DNA from: Limnohabitans sp.
GTDB lineage: Bacteria > Pseudomonadota > Gammaproteobacteria > Burkholderiales > Burkholderiaceae_C
Assembly (NCBI RefSeq): GCF_023910625.1
Contig: NZ_JAAVVW010000003.1
Span: 1,178,001 to 1,242,000 of the forward strand
Direction: 5' to 3'
Length of the DNA stretch: 64,000 nt
Below the pieces are notes generated by a model. It was not told the origin of the DNA and made no database searches. It saw only the letters and a program-made list of their open reading frames with translations. The translations under genes and the position numbers were made by a program. Below, piece after piece: positions 57,303-64,000 of this stretch (position 1 is its first letter; each line of letters opens with the position of its first letter).

Positions 57303-57317
57303 ACCCATTTAATGGGT
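57303..57317. promoter_or_regulatory. Palindrome upstream of the brnT remnant
   Basis: ACCCATT (57,303-57,309) and AATGGGT (57,311-57,317) form a perfect 7-1-7 inverted repeat ahead of the brnT start. BrnA antitoxins repress their own operon from such sites, so this is a likely BrnA operator. A second AATGGGT half-site lies at 57,246-57,252. Confidence 0.6.
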
Positions 57318-57331
57318 GTACAGTAAATCAT

Positions 57332-57429
57332 ATGAATATTGAGTTCTACGCGGCAAAGTGCGCCGCATCATCAGCATGAGGAAAGCCAATGACCGAGAAA
57401 AAGCGCTCTACGCCCGCGCCCTGGATTGA
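57332..57429 (+). pseudogene. brnT: BrnT toxin remnant with internal deletion
   Basis: An ATG at 57,332 starts MNIEFYAAK, which matches the BrnT N-terminus. From 57,358, in another frame, VRRIISMRKANDREKALYAR and LD, then TGA, match its C-terminus. The 60-residue middle with the catalytic residues is missing and the two parts are out of frame. The C-terminal piece overlaps the brnA start, as in intact brnTA operons. The toxin is therefore most likely dead. Confidence 0.75.
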
Positions 57430-57658
57430 TCCGGATGACGCGCCGCCTTTGACGGCCGAATTTTTCAAATCGGCTGAACTTTACGAAGGCAAGCAACTCA
57501 AATCCCGAGGACGCCCCAAGGCCGCCATGACCAAAGAGCCCGTCAAGCTTCGTTTGGATGCAGATGTCCTGGCCGCCTTGCGTGCCAGTGGCGAGGGCTG
57601 GCAAACGCGCATCAACGAGGCATTGCGCGCTTCCTTGAGATTGGCCGGGCAGCTCTGA
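57389..57658 (+). CDS. brnA: BrnA-family antitoxin
   Basis: An 89-residue antitoxin. The sequence WIDPDDAPPLTAEFFKSAEL, KSRGRPKAAMTKEPVKLRLD and the ribbon-helix-helix part RLDADVLAALRASGEGWQTR, then INEALRASLRLA, are typical of BrnA. It would bind BrnT and repress the promoter. The gene is complete, but the toxin gene before it is deleted. It sits between two copies of a 49-bp repeat in a region of unusual composition. An orphan antitoxin may still repress its own promoter. Confidence 0.9.
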   Translation: MTEKKRSTPAPWIDPDDAPPLTAEFFKSAELYEGKQLKSRGRPKAAMTKEPVKLRLDADVLAALRASGEGWQTRINEALRASLRLAGQL

Positions 57659-57747
57659 AGGACCCCAAGCCAAACCGCCAAACCGCCAAGACTTGCGTTC
57701 TGAAGGTCAGTAAATTCGATCGTTGACCTTTACGCGTGGCTGCGGCC

Positions 57748-58047
57748 TCACCCCCCACCCCGCTGCATCGTCAAATCAAAGTGCTTCATGAAGCGCTGGC
57801 GCGCTTCTTCTTCTACGCCTTCAAACACAAAAGAAACCGCCAAGCGCTGCAAGCGCAGCAGCGCGATCACGCGTGGCGGCAGGGTGTGCCATTGCAGTTG
57901 CAGATGGCCTTCACCGATTTGCACACGCACCTGACCGGTGCCCAGCACAAAGGCATGCTGGCCCAGTGCGCGGGGCAAGGCCGTCAACCATTCGGTTTCG
58001 CTGGTGCCCATGTCGCGTTCAAAGCGCTCGGGGTAGAAGAACTGCAC
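57748..58047 (-). CDS. 99-residue protein of the AOR operon, unknown
   Basis: A 99-residue protein starting with a GTG at 58,047 (MQFFYPERFERDM). It has no cysteine, no signal peptide and no membrane helix. A short strand-rich middle (FVLGTGQVRVQIGEGHLQLQ, WHTLPPRVIALLRLQRLAVS) is followed by a helix and a C-terminus RFMKHFDLTMQRGGG. It is the last gene of the ferredoxin, AOR, FAD reductase and MoaD operon (26 bp after moaD). A role in cofactor or enzyme maturation is inferred from that position. The final Gly-Gly resembles the MoaD tail. Its 3' end is duplicated at 57,188. Confidence 0.7.
   Translation of the reverse strand: MQFFYPERFERDMGTSETEWLTALPRALGQHAFVLGTGQVRVQIGEGHLQLQWHTLPPRVIALLRLQRLAVSFVFEGVEEEARQRFMKHFDLTMQRGGG
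57756..57804. repeat. 49-bp direct repeat, right copy (inside the 99-residue gene)
   Basis: This copy is identical to 57,188-57,236. It encodes the C-terminus of the 99-residue gene on the minus strand. The segment between the two copies (about 520 bases) holds only the brnTA remnant, so the pair looks like the scar of an insertion at this gene's 3' end. Confidence 0.85.
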
Positions 58048-58073
58048 GAAAACAATACCTGCGTGGGCAGACT

Positions 58074-58328
58074 TCAGCCGCCCGCCACGGGCGGCCAGAT
58101 GGCCAGCACGTCGCCTTCAACCAAGGTGGTGGTGTCCCGGTCTTCGGGTTTGATGTATTTGCCGTTGACCAGCACCAGATGCACGAGCTTCGGCGGCATG
58201 CCGAAGGGTTCGATGATCTGGCTGATGCTGGTGTCCTGCGCCACATCCAGCGTGACTTGGTTGCTGCGCCGGGCCTCGGCAGGCAAGTAGTCGGTCAGCG
58301 TGGCAAACAGTTTGAAAGTGATGTTCAT
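58074..58328 (-). CDS. MoaD/ThiS-family sulfur carrier
   Basis: An 84-residue ubiquitin-like protein starting MNITFKLFATLTDYLPAEAR and ending in WPPVAGG. The Gly-Gly tail is adenylated and thiocarboxylated by MoeB-type enzymes to supply sulfur for the pterin dithiolene. It lies between the FAD reductase (15 bp) and the 99-residue gene, so it probably serves the tungsten pterin cofactor of the nearby AOR. No MoaE is seen in this window. Confidence 0.9.
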   Translation of the reverse strand: MNITFKLFATLTDYLPAEARRSNQVTLDVAQDTSISQIIEPFGMPPKLVHLVLVNGKYIKPEDRDTTTLVEGDVLAIWPPVAGG

Positions 58329-58343
58329 GCGCAGATTGTCGCT

Positions 58344-59684
58344 TCAGCGGCGACGCGCATCGGCGGCACCACTCCAGCGGCCCTGGCCCTGAGCGCAGTC
58401 CAAATAAGCATCCACCAGCTTGGTCGGGTCGTGCATCAGGCGGTCTTTCCAGTCGCCCAAATGCACCTGCCCTTCGACCAAGCCACGCATCACGCCCACA
58501 TGTTCGGTCCAGCCCACGCTGTTGCAGCCAATCATCACATCGTCCTTGAACTGCAAGCTCAGGTGACGGCCTGCGGCCTTGTCGGTCAACACGGCCGACT
58601 GGCCATCGGCCACGCCCTCCCAGTTGCCAAAACTGGTGGAGATCAAACCCAGGGTGTCGAGCACGTTGATTTGCGTGACGCCTTTGAGCTCGGTTTTTTG
58701 GCCCAGCATGTTGAGCGCAGCCACACGGGCTTGCTCAGCGGCGTTGGGCTGGATGGCGCTCACAATCGTTTTGCCGCTGACCATGTCAAAGGCTTCGGCG
58801 CAGTCGCCTGCCGCGAAGATGCCGGGCACATTGGTTTGCAGGTGCTGGTCGGTCAACACGCCTTGCAGGCAGGTGATGCCGCTGTCCTTCAAAAAGCCAA
58901 TCGCTGGGCGCACACCCGTGGCGCTGATGACCAGATCGGCCTCGACGGTTTGGCCATTGGACAAACGCACCTGCAGCGCACCGCTGGCATCGTCAGAGGC
59001 CAAGCCCACCGCGGAAGCCAACTTGCCGAGCAAGCCTTTTTCTGCGCCTTGGCTGATGGCTTCGACCTTGGTGCCGGTGAACACCTGCACGCCTTTGGCC
59101 TCGCACCAGTCGCGGATCATGCCGCCCGCCACCGGGCCCATCATGCGGGGCACCATGCGGTCGCCCATCTCCACCACGCTGAGCTTGACGCCACGCGCCG
59201 CCAGCGCTTCCATGATGATGCAGCCAATGAAGCCTGCGCCCATTTGCAGCACACGGGCACCGGGCTTGGCCAGCGCTTGGATGGCACGGGCGTCTTGCAG
59301 CGTCCAGCACGGGTGCACGCCAGGCAGGTCCATGCCGGGAATCGGTGGGCGCACGGGGTGCGAGCCGGTGGCGATCAAAAGCTTGTCAAAGGCCATCGAC
59401 TGGCCGTTATCGAGGTGCACCGTTTTGCCCGCTGCATCGACGCGGGTGACTTTGGCCTTGACTTGCGTGATGCGCAAATCGTCAAAGTGGGTGGCGCTCT
59501 TACGCAGGTAGGTGCCCTGCTCTTCGATGTTGCCGATCAGCAAATAAGGAATGGCCATGCGCGAATAAGGCGCATCGGGCTCGTCACCCACCAAGGTGAT
59601 GGTGTCGGCGGGGGCGTGTTTGCGCAGGGTTTCGGCGGCGATGACACCGGCGGGGCCTGCGCCCAAGATGACGTGGTGGGTCAT
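58344..59684 (-). CDS. aorC: FAD/NAD(P) oxidoreductase subunit of AOR
   Basis: A 446-residue flavoprotein with two Rossmann folds. The FAD motif is HHVILGAGPAGVIAAETLRK at the start. The NAD region has VLQMGAGFIGCIIMEALAAR, and the C-terminal FAD block is VPGIFAAGDCAEAFD. It resembles NADH oxidase and nitrite-reductase-like flavoproteins. It lies 111 bp after the AOR subunit in the same direction. In Aromatoleum-type AOR enzymes such an FAD subunit passes electrons to NAD. The gene name follows that model and is an inference. Confidence 0.8.
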   Translation of the reverse strand: MTHHVILGAGPAGVIAAETLRKHAPADTITLVGDEPDAPYSRMAIPYLLIGNIEEQGTYLRKSATHFDDLRITQVKAKVTRVDAAGKTVHLDNGQSMAFDKLLIATGSHPVRPPIPGMDLPGVHPCWTLQDARAIQALAKPGARVLQMGAGFIGCIIMEALAARGVKLSVVEMGDRMVPRMMGPVAGGMIRDWCEAKGVQVFTGTKVEAISQGAEKGLLGKLASAVGLASDDASGALQVRLSNGQTVEADLVISATGVRPAIGFLKDSGITCLQGVLTDQHLQTNVPGIFAAGDCAEAFDMVSGKTIVSAIQPNAAEQARVAALNMLGQKTELKGVTQINVLDTLGLISTSFGNWEGVADGQSAVLTDKAAGRHLSLQFKDDVMIGCNSVGWTEHVGVMRGLVEGQVHLGDWKDRLMHDPTKLVDAYLDCAQGQGRWSGAADARRR

Positions 59685-59707
59685 GAATCGGACTCCAGAA
59701 ACAGGTA

Positions 59708-59788
59708 GCGGCCCGCAGGCCGCTTGGATTCCTGTAGAAGCGCACCCCTACGGTGAAGGCTTCACGAGCAGGGGCTCGCTCCTACAGG
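59708..59788. repeat. REP-like palindromic cluster between aorB and aorC
   Basis: GCGGCC / GGCCGC (59,708-59,723) forms one hairpin. From 59,731 to 59,788, CCTGTAG...CTACAGG closes an outer stem that holds CACC/GGTG, GTGAAG/CTTCAC and CGAGC/GCTCG pairs. On the coding strand it begins CCTGTAGGAGCGAGCCCC. It resembles REP elements of pseudomonads and is inside an operon gap. Confidence 0.75.
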
Positions 59789-59795
59789 GGCAAGA

Positions 59796-61643
59796 TCACA
59801 AACCCAGACGTTCCCGGGTGGCCGATGTGGGGTGGCCTTCGCCGTCCCAGCCGCGCGCCTCGTAGTACTTGGGCAGCATTTCGTCCAACTTGCTGACCAT
59901 GCCTTTGCCGGGGCCGGTTTTGGCGGCTTCGGTCATCAGGCGCTTGGGCAGGTTGTCGTCGGCCTTGGTGAAGCCGGCGGCGTTGTTGAACTCGCGCTCC
60001 ATGTTCCAGATGCGCTCGCCGATGTGGTTCAAGTGCTCCATGGTGAACTCTTCGCCACAAGCCGCTTGCACCTGAGGGGCCACGTCGGCCAAAGTCCAGG
60101 CAAAGCTGGTGAAGACGCAAATGCCTGCCGAGTCAAAGGCGGCTGTCGCGTCTTGGAAGGCTTTGACCAGCTCGGGCTTGCCCTCGTGCTCGGTGGGCTC
60201 GGTCTTGACCGGGATGCCCAACACTTCAGAGGCGATGGTGTAGCCGCGCAGGTGGCAAGCCCCCCGGTTGGAGGTGGCATAAGCCAAGCCAATGCCCTGG
60301 ATCACGCGACCGTCATAGGCCGGGAACTCTTGGCCCTTGACGCTCATGGACAGGTCGGGGTGGCCGTATTTGGCGGTCAGGCGCTTGGAGCCCATGCCAA
60401 TTTCCTTGCCAAAACCAATGCCCTTGGCGGTCATGTCGGCAAACTCGCACAGCGCTTGCGCCGAGCCAAAAGGCGCTTCGATGCCCAGTTGCTCTTTGGT
60501 CAGCACACCCATTTCATACAGCTCCATGACGGCGCCAATGGTGGTGCCAAAGCTGATCGGGTCGAAGCCTTCTTCGTTGCAAATCATGTTGGCGTATTGC
60601 AGGGCTTCCAGGTCTTTCACGCCGTTGGCTGCGCCCAGCGCCCAAGCCGCTTCGTATTCCAGGCCGCCGTTGGCGCCCCAGTACTCAGGCTTGTTCTTGA
60701 CCGAGAAGTGGCCTTCGTCCATCTTGCTGATGCGGCCGCAAGCGATGGTGCAACCAAAGCAAGCTTGGTTGGTCACCAGGTGCTTTTTGCCATCGGTTTC
60801 ACGGGGCGTGACCATGGCTTCGGCCGAGATGTCTTTGGCGCTTTCAAACTGCACATCGCGGTGGTTGCGTGTGGGCAAACCACCGACTTCGTTGATGACG
60901 TTCATCAGCACCTGGGTGCCATACGCTGGCAGGCCCTGACCCGTGACGGCGTTGTCGGCCAGCACCTTTTTGGCGGCCTTGGCCGCAGCCATGAACGCCT
61001 TGGGGTTTTGCAGGTTGCCCACGCCTTTGGTGCCGCGCACCGCAATGGCTTTGAGGTTCTTGCTGCCCATGACGGTGCCCACGCCTGAGCGACCAGCCGC
61101 ACGGTGCAGGTCGTTCACCACGGCAGCGTAAAGCACGCCGTTTTCACCGGCCTTGCCGATGCTGCAAACGCGCAGCAAGGGGTCTTGCAAGCTGGACTTG
61201 AGGATTTCCTCGGTCTTCCAGACGCTTTGGCCCCAGAGGTGTCTCGCATCGCGCAACTCGGCTTCGTCGTCGTTGATGTGCAGGTACACCGGCTTGGCCG
61301 ATGCGCCTTCAAAAATGACCATGTCCCAACCGGCCATTTTGAGCTCAGCGCCCCAATAGCCACCCGAGTTGGAGCAGGCGATCGCGCCGGTGAGCGGGCT
61401 CTTGGTGATGACGGTGTATCGGCCACCGGTGGAGGCCATGGTGCCGGTCAGTGGGCCGGTGGCCCAAATGAGTTTGTTGTCAGCCGACAGCGGGTCAACT
61501 TTGGGGTCGATCTCGCTGATCAGGTATTTGCTGCCCAGACCGCGTGAGCCAAGGTAGGCTTTGGCCCATTCCATGTTCAGCGGTTCGGATTTGACGGTGC
61601 CAGCCGTGAGGTTGACGCGGAGGATTTTTCCAGCCCAAGACAT
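59796..61643 (-). CDS. aorB: Aldehyde:ferredoxin oxidoreductase, tungsten-pterin subunit
   Basis: A 615-residue AFOR-family enzyme that oxidises aldehydes to acids with a tungsten bis-pterin. The start MSWAGKILRVNLTAG is the family N-terminus (AFOR_N about 1-205, C-terminal domains thereafter). Its 4Fe-4S ligands are in ACFGCTIACGR (Cys295, 298 and 302), with a fourth Cys in SAGICVFTSF. Pterin-binding segments include GLGSKYLISEIDPKVD, TGGRYTVITKSPLTGAIACS and GRSGVGTVMGSKNLKAIAVR. The ATG at 61,643 was chosen by alignment. It follows the ferredoxin gene by 23 bp. The metal is tungsten by family inference. Confidence 0.93.
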   Translation of the reverse strand: MSWAGKILRVNLTAGTVKSEPLNMEWAKAYLGSRGLGSKYLISEIDPKVDPLSADNKLIWATGPLTGTMASTGGRYTVITKSPLTGAIACSNSGGYWGAELKMAGWDMVIFEGASAKPVYLHINDDEAELRDARHLWGQSVWKTEEILKSSLQDPLLRVCSIGKAGENGVLYAAVVNDLHRAAGRSGVGTVMGSKNLKAIAVRGTKGVGNLQNPKAFMAAAKAAKKVLADNAVTGQGLPAYGTQVLMNVINEVGGLPTRNHRDVQFESAKDISAEAMVTPRETDGKKHLVTNQACFGCTIACGRISKMDEGHFSVKNKPEYWGANGGLEYEAAWALGAANGVKDLEALQYANMICNEEGFDPISFGTTIGAVMELYEMGVLTKEQLGIEAPFGSAQALCEFADMTAKGIGFGKEIGMGSKRLTAKYGHPDLSMSVKGQEFPAYDGRVIQGIGLAYATSNRGACHLRGYTIASEVLGIPVKTEPTEHEGKPELVKAFQDATAAFDSAGICVFTSFAWTLADVAPQVQAACGEEFTMEHLNHIGERIWNMEREFNNAAGFTKADDNLPKRLMTEAAKTGPGKGMVSKLDEMLPKYYEARGWDGEGHPTSATRERLGL

Positions 61644-61666
61644 GTAGATGCTCCTTATGGGGGGAT

Positions 61667-62143
61667 TTAAGAGGCCGAGGGCTGATTGCCCAACTTGTCG
61701 GCCCACTGCTTCATCTTGTCAATGCCGGTCCAGTTGGCATCCACAAATGTGATCGCACCGGTTGGGCAGGCGTCGGCGCAAGCCGGATCGCCACCGCACA
61801 GGTCGCACTTTTGCACCTTGCCGGTCTCTTGCACATAGTTGATGGTGCCGAATGGGCAGGCGATGGTGCAGACCTTGCAGCCCACACAGGTGGATTCGTT
61901 GACCACTTTGGCGCCGGTGGCTTTGTCCACGGTGATGGCTTCCACAGGGCAGGCGTGCAGGCACCAGGCTTCGTCGCACTGGGTGCAGGTGTAAGGCACT
62001 TTTTTGCCGGTGTGATGGAAATCAAACACCTTGATGCGCGATTTGGACGTGGCGTATGTGCCGTAGTTCTCGAAAGAACAGGCCATTTCGCACTGCAAGC
62101 AGCCGGTACATTTGTCCGGGTTGATGTGCAGGACTTTCTGCAT
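61667..62143 (-). CDS. aorA: Four-cluster ferredoxin subunit
   Basis: A 158-residue electron-transfer protein with four CxxCxxC-type clusters. The ligands are CTGCLQCEMAC, CTQCDEAWCLHACP, CVGCKVCTIACP and CDLCGGDPACADACP. It passes electrons from the AOR subunit. The ATG at 62,143 has AGGAG ahead of it. It is the first gene of the operon, with a palindrome 98 bp upstream of its start. The name follows Aromatoleum AorA by order and architecture. Confidence 0.88.
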   Translation of the reverse strand: MQKVLHINPDKCTGCLQCEMACSFENYGTYATSKSRIKVFDFHHTGKKVPYTCTQCDEAWCLHACPVEAITVDKATGAKVVNESTCVGCKVCTIACPFGTINYVQETGKVQKCDLCGGDPACADACPTGAITFVDANWTGIDKMKQWADKLGNQPSAS

Positions 62144-62240
62144 GTGTATCTCCTGTGAGGTGACGGACTGTTCAAGCCCGCGCTTATGAATCAGAATGCA
62201 TAGCCATTGTTGGCCCACAGCCCAGCAAAATGATCCGTAT

Positions 62241-62253
62241 TAACCCTAGGTTA
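62241..62253. promoter_or_regulatory. Palindrome in the aor/regulator gap
   Basis: TAACC-CTA-GGTTA forms a perfect 5-3-5 inverted repeat in the 153-bp gap between the divergent ferredoxin gene and the GAF/Fis regulator gene. It lies 98 bp from the ferredoxin start and 43 bp from the regulator start. It is a candidate binding site for that regulator. Confidence 0.5.
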
Positions 62254-62296
62254 TGCAGGGTCACACCAAAAATTCTCAGCTTGATACACATCTGAC

Positions 62297-63415
62297 ATGC
62301 CCCTGACTGCCCACCTCAACGACCGCCTGCAGCGGATTGAACAAGCCCGTGAACTGGTGTTTCAGGGTGGTGCTCAGGGCGTGGACGTCGGTTTGTCGCC
62401 TTGGATCACACGGTCCTGGCAGCGCTGCATCGACAGGGGTTTACATCCTGGCCAACGCGTGGGTTTTGACGCCATTTCAGCCCAACACATGCGCCGGGTA
62501 CAAGAGGCCAGCCGCCCGCTGGTGCAAGCGGCCCAGCCAGTGCTGGCCGAACTGGCGCGGGCCATTGCCGACATCCGTTATTTCGCGATCCTGACCAATG
62601 CCGAAGGCATCGTGGTGGACGTGCATGGGCATGTGGACCGGCAAGACCGTCGCGCCGGGGTGGTTGCCCGCGTGGGCGTCGATTTGTCCGAAAAAGCCGT
62701 AGGCACCACCGCCATCAGCGCCGCACTGACCGAGCTGCAACCCGTTTGGCTGCACCGGGGCGAACATTTCTTCCAGAACAACAGTGTTTACAGCTGTGCA
62801 GGTGCCCCCGTGTTCGGGCCCGATGGCCTGTGCGCGGGCATGCTTGACCTCACGGGCATCGAGACCAGCGAGCGCCCAGCCCTGAAACACCTGGTGCGTC
62901 GCTCAGCCCGCAGCATTGAAAACTGCTGGTTGCTGTCCACCACGCATGCCCTGGTGCTGCGCCTGAACTGGCCCGGTAACCAGCCCGGCGACGACAGCGA
63001 CGGCTTGCTCACGCTGGACATCGATGGTCACATCGTGGGGGCTAACCCGACAGCGCGGCAAATGCTGTCCATGTCACCGGGAACCGACGGCCAAACAATG
63101 CACGCCAGCGATGTATTTGCCTCATCTTGGGAAAGTCTGTTCGATGCGGCCAGCCGCCAGAGTGGCACCCAGGAACTGCCGCTGTGGTCAGGCCTGCGCC
63201 TGCAAACCCAGGCCTTGCAGCCCGGCCAGTCGGCAACTCAGCCCACAGCGCCAAGGCCTACCCCAGACATCGCGCCCAAACCGCTCAAGGATGTGCAAAC
63301 CAACATGATCCGCGAGGCGGTGAACCAGGCACGCGGCAATGTGGCCGAAGCCGCCCGCAGCTTGGGCATCAGCCGCGCCACGGTCTACCGCAAGCTCGGC
63401 ATTCCCAAAGCCTGA
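62297..63415 (+). CDS. GAF/PAS regulator with Fis-type HTH, no AAA+ domain
   Basis: A 372-residue regulator similar to AcoR. The N-terminal part (WITRSWQRCIDRGLHPGQRV) leads to a GAF sensor domain (about residues 70-200; YFAILTNAEGIVVDVHGHVD, GTTAISAALTELQPVWLHRG, CAGAPVFGPDGLCAGMLDLT). A PAS-like part (LLTLDIDGHIVGANPTARQM) follows. The Fis helix-turn-helix NVAEAARSLGISRATVYRKL is at the end. The central AAA+ sigma-54 domain of AcoR is absent, so it should work with ordinary sigma-70 promoters. It is divergent from the AOR operon and convergent with tupA. It may sense an aldehyde or acid. Confidence 0.85.
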   Translation: MPLTAHLNDRLQRIEQARELVFQGGAQGVDVGLSPWITRSWQRCIDRGLHPGQRVGFDAISAQHMRRVQEASRPLVQAAQPVLAELARAIADIRYFAILTNAEGIVVDVHGHVDRQDRRAGVVARVGVDLSEKAVGTTAISAALTELQPVWLHRGEHFFQNNSVYSCAGAPVFGPDGLCAGMLDLTGIETSERPALKHLVRRSARSIENCWLLSTTHALVLRLNWPGNQPGDDSDGLLTLDIDGHIVGANPTARQMLSMSPGTDGQTMHASDVFASSWESLFDAASRQSGTQELPLWSGLRLQTQALQPGQSATQPTAPRPTPDIAPKPLKDVQTNMIREAVNQARGNVAEAARSLGISRATVYRKLGIPKA

Positions 63416-63427
63416 TCAGGCTGCGCT

Positions 63428-64000
63428 TTACTTGCCCGCGTTCGGGAAAAACAACTGCTCGCCGCCAATTTTGTAATCGGCAATCACGCCCTGCCCTGCG
63501 GCAGAGGTGATCCAATCCACAAACTTCTGCGCGTCGGCTTGTTTGACGTGCGCATGTTTGGCGGGGTTGACCACCATGACGCCATACTGGTTGAACAAGC
63601 GGTTGTCGCCCTCCACCAAAATGGCCAGATCGGCGCGGTTTTTGAAGTTGAGCCAAGTGGCTCGGTCGGCCAGCACATACCCGCCTGAAGACGCCGCGAT
63701 GTTCAAAGCCGGGCCCATGCCGCAACCGCATTCTTTGTAGCCGCTGCCTTTTTTGTCCGCCAGATTGGCCATTTTCCAGAATCGCAGCTCGGCGGCATGT
63801 GTACCGCTCTTGTCACCGCGCGACACAAAGGCCGCGGTGCTTGCAGACAATTTGGTCAAAGCCGCCACGATGTCTTTGCCCTTGGTGGCTGCCGGGTCGG
63901 CTTTGGGACCAATCAGCACAAAGTCGTTGTACATCACGGGCAAGCGCTTGATGCCAAAGCCATCGGCCACAAACTTTTCTTCGGCCGCCTGGTCGTGCAC
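63428..64000 (-). CDS. tupA: Tungstate-binding protein TupA-like (cut by window edge)
   Basis: The C-terminal 190 residues of a periplasmic oxyanion-binding protein. The block SRGDKSGTHAAELRFWKMAN is the TupA-type signature for tungstate, and VMYNDFVLIGPKADPAATKG precedes it. It ends QQGVIADYKIGGEQLFFPNAGK in spirit (ADYKIGGEQLFFPNAGK). The N-terminus lies beyond base 64,000. The neighbouring AOR operon needs tungsten, which supports tungstate over molybdate or phosphate. Permease and ATPase genes (tupBC) are not visible in the window. Confidence 0.85.
   Translation of the reverse strand: MHDQAAEEKFVADGFGIKRLPVMYNDFVLIGPKADPAATKGKDIVAALTKLSASTAAFVSRGDKSGTHAAELRFWKMANLADKKGSGYKECGCGMGPALNIAASSGGYVLADRATWLNFKNRADLAILVEGDNRLFNQYGVMVVNPAKHAHVKQADAQKFVDWITSAAGQGVIADYKIGGEQLFFPNAGK

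Noticed and set aside
62144..62296. Sigma-54 promoter before the AOR operon
   Set aside because: The best GG...GC pair has nine instead of ten bases between, and the regulator lacks the AAA+ domain needed for sigma-54.

Overview
The window looks like chromosomal DNA of a betaproteobacterium of the order Burkholderiales, most likely family Comamonadaceae (Limnohabitans/Rhodoferax-like). This is inferred from the overall gene set, the tmRNA tag ANDERFALAA, the fused aroA-cmk gene, the serC-pheA-tyrA-aroA/cmk-rpsA-ihfB-lapA-lapB block, and an OmpA of Burkholderiales type. Most of the sequence is G+C-rich and densely coding. One stretch, about 55,920-57,750, is visibly poorer in G+C and carries orphan or decayed genes.

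Layout. 1-5,400: the start of edd (Entner-Doudoroff dehydratase) with a HexR-like operator, a small membrane-protein gene broken by an in-frame TAG, a ChaC-type cyclotransferase, pdxH, msrA, and a LysR regulator divergent from gcdH (glutaryl-CoA dehydrogenase). 5,400-12,900: a TetR regulator with an RND efflux adaptor and pump, then a Pcm-like methyltransferase, a rhodanese and a TolC channel. 13,000-15,000: a zinc-type locus (Fur-family regulator, Fur-like box, permease) in which an outer-membrane gene and the binding-protein gene are truncated and joined. 15,000-18,900: LPS genes waaA and a glycosyltransferase, and a phosphomannomutase gene with a one-base frameshift. 19,100-22,000: an alkylation-repair operon (AraC/AlkA protein with a decayed Ada-type 5' domain, ogt, an EamA permease). 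22,000-30,500: an RlmN-like enzyme, slyX, metK, a phosphoribosyltransferase, a host-attachment protein and a three-gene ABC export operon. 30,500-34,600: amidase, tmRNA, gph, ubiG and ompA. 34,800-46,990: gyrA, serC, pheA, tyrA, the aroA-cmk fusion, rpsA, ihfB, lapA, lapB and a ComEA-like protein. 47,000-54,400: 5-oxoprolinase, a MarR-like regulator and a divergent TRAP transporter. 54,400-56,000: rdgC and crcB.

56,000-64,000 is the most distinctive part. It holds a compact tungsten aldehyde:ferredoxin oxidoreductase operon (four-cluster ferredoxin, AOR subunit, FAD reductase, MoaD-like protein and an unrecognised 99-residue protein). A divergent GAF/PAS/Fis regulator without an AAA+ domain follows, and then a TupA-like tungstate-binding protein that runs off the window. 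The genes suggest one unit: import of tungstate, cofactor building, oxidation of aldehydes and electron transfer through Fe-S and FAD subunits. Next to it lies a scar: a BrnTA toxin-antitoxin module with its toxin deleted, flanked by a 49-bp direct repeat whose distal copy is the 3' end of the 99-residue gene.

I saw no tRNA, rRNA, CRISPR array, intact insertion sequence or prophage. Function calls come from reading translated sequence against remembered families. No search was run.
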